Shown here in pieces: positions 4,415 to 8,299 of a stretch of DNA of 8,299 nt (positions within the stretch are counted from its first letter, which is position 1; each line of letters begins with the position of its first letter). Source of the DNA: Gemmataceae bacterium (GTDB lineage Bacteria > Planctomycetota > Planctomycetia > Gemmatales > Gemmataceae); assembly GCA_026418875.1 (NCBI GenBank), contig JAOAAM010000699.1, positions 1 through 8,299 on the forward strand, given 5' to 3'. The position numbers and the translations under genes are program-made. The notes under the pieces were generated by a model. It saw only the letters and a program-made list of their open reading frames with translations, ran no database searches and was not told the DNA's origin.

Positions 4415-7400
4415 GTGAGCAGTATCCCCCTCAACTGCTGGCAAAGCGCCCTCCGGCCGAACCGTCGCGGTCGGAAACTTGTGGCCAAGTCGAATATCCA
4501 AGTCGAACACTTGGAACCGCGTGAGAATCCCGTCGGCTTCGTCCCGTCGGAAATCTCGGGGCGAGTCTTCGTCGATTGCAACTTGAATCAGGTATTCGAC
4601 CCCGCAGTGGATCGGCCGCTTGCCGGCGTGACGATCACCCTGACGGGCAGCACCGTCTTCAATCAGCCGGTCACCGTCACGACGTCAACTTCATCCGACG
4701 GCACGTACCAGTTCACCTCGTTGCTCCCGGGCAAGTACACGATCACCCAATCGCAGCCCGCGGAGTATTTCGACGGTCCCGACGTGCTCGGCACGATCGT
4801 GGTCGGACCGGACAACACACCAGCCCCGCCGGACAACTACGGCAAACTCGAGAACGACCGCTTCTCGGACATTTTCATCGAGACCGGGAACAGCCGCGGG
4901 CGCGAGTACAACTTCATCGAGTACGTCAAAAACTCGCTCAGCGGAACCGTCTTCCTCGATCTGAATGACAACGGCATCCAGGAGAGCGGCGAACCGGGCA
5001 TCGCCGGAGCCAAGCTGGTTCTGACCGGAAAGAACGACCTCGGGGAAGCGATCAATCAGACGGTTTTCTCCGGCTCCGACGGCACGTACGCTTTCAGCAA
5101 CCTCCGCCCCGGCGTGTACGCCATCACCGAGACCACGCCCGACGGTTTCATCGATGGCAAGGATTCCGTCGGCACGACGAACGGCAAGATCAACGGCAAG
5201 CTCGACGGCAACGACCGTATCGTGGAGATCAACCTCGGCGGTTGCATCTCCGGCATCGGTTACAACTTCGGCGAAATTCAGCGAGTCCAAGAGAGAAGCA
5301 GCATCTCCGGCTTCGTCTGGATCGACTGCGATCAAGACGGTGTGATCGATGACAACGAGCGTCGCCTCGCGGGCGTCACCATCACCCTCGACTCGCCCAC
5401 CTTCGGGACTTTCACCAACACCACCGATGCCGCCGGCCGCTACGAATTCAGCAACCTGCCCGCCGGAACCTACAACATTCGCCAGGTGTTGGATGAGTCG
5501 GCCTTGGGCCTGTTCGACAGCAAGGACTACTTGGGTACTCCATTCGGCGGCGTCGTCGGTGATGATCTGTTCACCCAGATCGTCATCCCCGATGGTCCGG
5601 GACAGGCTGGCGTTAATTACAACTTCTCCGAGTTGGAGCCATCGACCCTTGCTGGTACGGTCTTCCATGACGTGAATGGGAATGGTGTGCGCGAAACCGG
5701 CGAAGCGGGAATTCCCGGCGTCCAGCTCGTCCTCACCGGCACCAACGATCTCGGCCAGGCCGTGACCCTGACGACCACGACGGATGGCAACGGAGCCTAC
5801 CGCTTCGACAAGCTGCGGCCGGGTGTCTATCGCATCGATGAAGTGCAGCCGGCGGGATGGGAAACGACGAAGAACTCCGCCGGGCAGGTGTCACGCGGCA
5901 GCAGCACCCCGGAAACTCGGGGCACCGTTGTCGGCGACTCCATCGTCAACATCAACCTCTCAGGCTGCGAGAGCGGCGTGAACTTCAACTTCGGCGAGCG
6001 CAAAGTCGAAGTCCTGCGTAACAGCATCTCGGGGTACGTTTATCACGACGTCAATAACAACGGCATCCGCGAAGCGGGCGAACCGGGGATTCCCGGTGTC
6101 ACCATCATGTTGCAAGGGACGCTGACGGGCGGCGGGTCCGTGGGCCTCATCACCACCACGGATGCCACCGGCAAATACGTGTTCAACGACCTGCTGCCGG
6201 GCGAGTACACCATCCTCGAAGTGCAACCCTCTGCTTACCTCGATGGCAAAGACGCACCCGGCACGCCGTTCGGCGGGACGGCAGCGATCGGCGTCGGGCA
6301 AGACAAACTGTCCAACATCGTCATCCCCACCACGGCCAACGGGGTGCAGGGGATCGAATACAACTTCGGCGAAGTGGGCGCGAGCATCTCCGGCCACATT
6401 TTCGAGGACTTGAACGACAACGGCTCGCGCGATCCCGGTGAGCCGCTGATCACCGTCCCGGTCACGATCACCTTGACCGGCGTTGACGACACGGGCGCTT
6501 CCGTCACTCGCACCGTCGTCACGACCACGGGTCAGTACAAGATCGACCAATTACGGCCCGGGCAATACACCCTCACCGAAAGCCAGCCCGTCGGCTACAT
6601 CGATGGCAAGGACTCCGTGGGCACTCCGTTCGGTGGAACGCTCGTTGCTCCGGATAGCATCACCAACATCGTCATCGGCGGAGCCGGTGCGGGCGTGAAC
6701 TCCGATTTCGGCGAAAGCAAAGTTGTCGAAGCCCGCCATAGCTTGAGCGGCTACGTCTTCAAGGATTGCAACCTGAATGGTCGGCGCGATACGGACGAGG
6801 AAGGCATCGCCGGCGTGACGATCACTTTGGAAGGCACGACCCGCGGCAACAATCCGCAGCCGATCTTCCGACAAACCACGACCGACGCGAACGGCAAGTA
6901 TGTCTTCACCGACTTGCCGCCGGGAGATTACGTCATCCGCGAGATCCAACCGGCCGGCTATCTCGACGGCCCTGACTTCCCAGGGACGCCCTTCGGCGGA
7001 CAGGCTGACCCGAGTATCGGGCAAGACCGCATCTCCAACGTCAGCATCCCCGACAGCGCCACGTCGCTCTCGGGCACCGAATACAACTTCGCCGAGTACA
7101 AGGGACAACTCTCGGGATTCGTCTACCAGGACAACAACGATAACGGCGTCTTCGAGGCGGGCGAACTCCCGATCGCCGGCGTTACCATCACCTTGACCGG
7201 CGTCAACGACCTGAATCAAGCGGTGACGCTCACAGCCGTGACCGATGCGACCGGCAAATACCAGTTCACCGGCTTGCGGCCCGGCAACTACACGTTGTTT
7301 GAAACGCAACCACCCGGCTTCCTCCAAAGGAAAACCAGCATCGGCACCGTCGATGGTTCCCCACGGGGACAACTCGGTGGTGAGGATCGCATCATCAACA

Positions 7401-8299
7401 TCACCGTCGAGGGATGCACCAGCGGGATCAACTACAACTTTGGCGAAGTGCCCCCCGCCAGCGTCTCCGGTTATGTGTACCAGGACATCGGAAACGGAAC
7501 GCCCGGATCGCCAGGGTACAACGATGGCATCCGGCAAGAGAACGAGCCGCAGATTCCGGGCGTCACGGTCGTGCTCACCGGCGTCGACAATCGGGGCAAC
7601 CCAGTGACCCTGACCACGACCACCGGGGCGGTGCCCGGACAGGGGGCTGGCTACTACGAGTTCAAGAACCTGCGGCCGGGAACTTACACCATCACCGAGA
7701 CTCAGCCGCCCGGCTTCCTCGACGGGAAGGACACCCCCGGCACGCCGCTCGGGAGCAATGCTCTCATCAACGACACGATCAGCAACGTGGTGTTGCCGGC
7801 TGGGTTCAATGGCCGGGACAATAACTTCGGCGAGTTGCCCACCGGCGGTGTCCTGCAAACCGCGGCCGTCATCCGCGGGTTGGTCTACATCGACACGAAC
7901 CAGAACGGCACGCTCGAACCCAGTGAAACCGGCCGAATCCCTGGGGTGACCATCCAGTTGTTCCGTTCGACGGATTTGACCACGCCGATCGCCACCACCA
8001 CCACGGATGCCCAAGGTCGTTACGAATTCCGCATCGACGCGCCGGTGCCGGGTGATTCTTATGTCATCGCCGAGTTGCAACCCACCGGCTGGTTGCAAGG
8101 CGGAACCAACGTAGGTACGACGTTTGGCGGCGTGGCCCAGCCGGGAGCGCCTCTGGGCAGTTCCGGCATTCCCGTGGATCGCATCACGCAAATCACGATC
8201 CCGTTCATCCCGCCGAACACGACCGTCGTCGGCGAGAATTACAACTTCGGCGAATTCCGAGCGCTGCCGCCCCCGGGCAAGCGGCGGTTCCTGGCGTCG
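4415..8299 (+). CDS. Giant SdrD_B/Cna_B-type repeat protein, probably surface or extracellular, C-terminus cut off
   Basis: One open frame of 1295 codons runs from GTG 4415 past the window end. Residues 1-47 are basic and polar, without a hydrophobic signal segment, and include VEHLEPRENPVG, resembling the VExLExRxxP stretch near the N-terminus of many large planctomycete proteins (recalled, not searched). Ten repeats of 115-136 residues follow, starting at residues 48, 176, 298, 413, 539, 659, 778, 900, 1018 and 1154. A typical unit opens with SGxVFxDxNxNGxxExGE, continues with GVTITLTG and TTTDxxGxYxFxxLxPGxYTIxExQPxGFLDGKDxxGTPFGG, and ends in YNFGE. This is the SdrD_B/Cna_B prealbumin-like fold; the DxNxNGxxE loop probably binds calcium. 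After the last repeat comes PPPGKRRFLAS, still open. No catalytic domain, anchor or sorting motif is visible. A structural, adhesive or cell-surface role is inferred. Confidence 0.93.
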   Translation, partial: MSSIPLNCWQSALRPNRRGRKLVAKSNIQVEHLEPRENPVGFVPSEISGRVFVDCNLNQVFDPAVDRPLAGVTITLTGSTVFNQPVTVTTSTSSDGTYQFTSLLPGKYTITQSQPAEYFDGPDVLGTIVVGPDNTPAPPDNYGKLENDRFSDIFIETGNSRGREYNFIEYVKNSLSGTVFLDLNDNGIQESGEPGIAGAKLVLTGKNDLGEAINQTVFSGSDGTYAFSNLRPGVYAITETTPDGFIDGKDSVGTTNGKINGKLDGNDRIVEINLGGCISGIGYNFGEIQRVQERSSISGFVWIDCDQDGVIDDNERRLAGVTITLDSPTFGTFTNTTDAAGRYEFSNLPAGTYNIRQVLDESALGLFDSKDYLGTPFGGVVGDDLFTQIVIPDGPGQAGVNYNFSELEPSTLAGTVFHDVNGNGVRETGEAGIPGVQLVLTGTNDLGQAVTLTTTTDGNGAYRFDKLRPGVYRIDEVQPAGWETTKNSAGQVSRGSSTPETRGTVVGDSIVNINLSGCESGVNFNFGERKVEVLRNSISGYVYHDVNNNGIREAGEPGIPGVTIMLQGTLTGGGSVGLITTTDATGKYVFNDLLPGEYTILEVQPSAYLDGKDAPGTPFGGTAAIGVGQDKLSNIVIPTTANGVQGIEYNFGEVGASISGHIFEDLNDNGSRDPGEPLITVPVTITLTGVDDTGASVTRTVVTTTGQYKIDQLRPGQYTLTESQPVGYIDGKDSVGTPFGGTLVAPDSITNIVIGGAGAGVNSDFGESKVVEARHSLSGYVFKDCNLNGRRDTDEEGIAGVTITLEGTTRGNNPQPIFRQTTTDANGKYVFTDLPPGDYVIREIQPAGYLDGPDFPGTPFGGQADPSIGQDRISNVSIPDSATSLSGTEYNFAEYKGQLSGFVYQDNNDNGVFEAGELPIAGVTITLTGVNDLNQAVTLTAVTDATGKYQFTGLRPGNYTLFETQPPGFLQRKTSIGTVDGSPRGQLGGEDRIINITVEGCTSGINYNFGEVPPASVSGYVYQDIGNGTPGSPGYNDGIRQENEPQIPGVTVVLTGVDNRGNPVTLTTTTGAVPGQGAGYYEFKNLRPGTYTITETQPPGFLDGKDTPGTPLGSNALINDTISNVVLPAGFNGRDNNFGELPTGGVLQTAAVIRGLVYIDTNQNGTLEPSETGRIPGVTIQLFRSTDLTTPIATTTTDAQGRYEFRIDAPVPGDSYVIAELQPTGWLQGGTNVGTTFGGVAQPGAPLGSSGIPVDRITQITIPFIPPNTTVVGENYNFGEFRALPPPGKRRFLAS
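4556..8254 (+). repeat. Array of ten SdrD_B-like coding repeats, period about 360 bp
   Basis: Units begin at 4556, 4940, 5306, 5651, 6029, 6389, 6746, 7112, 7466 and 7874; the last ends at 8254. Closing motifs are YNFIE, YNFGE, YNFSE, FNFGE, YNFGE, SDFGE, YNFAE, YNFGE, NNFGE and YNFGE. Short stretches are near-identical at DNA level, such as ATCGATGGCAAGGA at 5149 and 6600 and the recurring ACAACTTCGGCGA, but most of each unit has diverged. The array is therefore old enough to have drifted, rather than a recent amplification. It remains a possible site for unequal recombination and assembly error. Confidence 0.92.

Noticed and set aside
4132..4581. Open frames in the intergenic region (plus 4159-4392, minus 4581-4132)
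   Set aside because: There is no ribosome binding site or recognisable domain, and the composition is typical of out-of-frame GC-rich DNA. The minus frame also overlaps the start of the repeat protein.
6551..8191. A 546-codon open frame on the minus strand, opposite repeats 6-10, with further antisense frames at 4691-5668 and 5960-6550
   Set aside because: The antisense codons are in exact register with the sense codons. They stay open because the repeat gene rarely uses TTA, CTA and TCA; the breaks checked fall at such codons (TTA just before 6551, TCA at 5960). The translations have no recognisable domain, while the sense strand encodes clear repeats.
4556..8254. Regular periodicity that could suggest a CRISPR or satellite array
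   Set aside because: The period of about 360 bp sits in one intact reading frame encoding SdrD_B-like domains. There are no short identical repeats with unique spacers.

Overview
The window reads as GC-rich bacterial DNA, most likely from a planctomycete (Planctomycetota, perhaps the Gemmata side). That guess rests on a very large protein made of tandem SdrD_B-type repeats, whose N-terminus has a VExLExRxxP-like stretch and no visible signal peptide, and on patchy use of Shine-Dalgarno sequences. It is inference; no rRNA or other decisive marker is present.

Layout. Positions 1-905 (minus strand) hold the first 301 codons of an RlmI-type 23S rRNA cytosine methyltransferase, cut by the window edge at its DPPK motif. 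Just upstream of it on the same strand is a stand-alone CheY-like receiver (917-1360). A 128-bp divergent intergenic region with two copies of an 18-bp direct repeat separates this pair from a plus-strand pyrimidine salvage cluster: pyrimidine-nucleoside phosphorylase (1489-2793), cytidine deaminase (2930-3331, GTG start preferred) and uracil phosphoribosyltransferase (3328-3963, ATGA overlap with the deaminase). Positions 3964-4414 hold no convincing gene but include an AT-rich island and a pair of related dyads. From GTG 4415 to the window end runs one uninterrupted 1295-codon reading frame with ten SdrD_B-like repeats. It leaves the window without a stop.

How the genes work together. The deaminase turns (deoxy)cytidine into (deoxy)uridine, the phosphorylase releases uracil and (deoxy)ribose-1-phosphate, and the phosphoribosyltransferase converts uracil plus PRPP to UMP. 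This is a complete three-step route from pyrimidine nucleosides back to UMP. The receiver/methyltransferase pair and the giant repeat protein have no obvious link to it.

I did not find a clearly new biological system. The most unusual material is the repeat protein, with its uneven cysteine placement, degenerate first unit and loop insertions in unit 9; the 18-bp direct repeat between the divergent genes; and the apparent split between possibly leaderless ATG starts and GTG starts with good ribosome binding sites.
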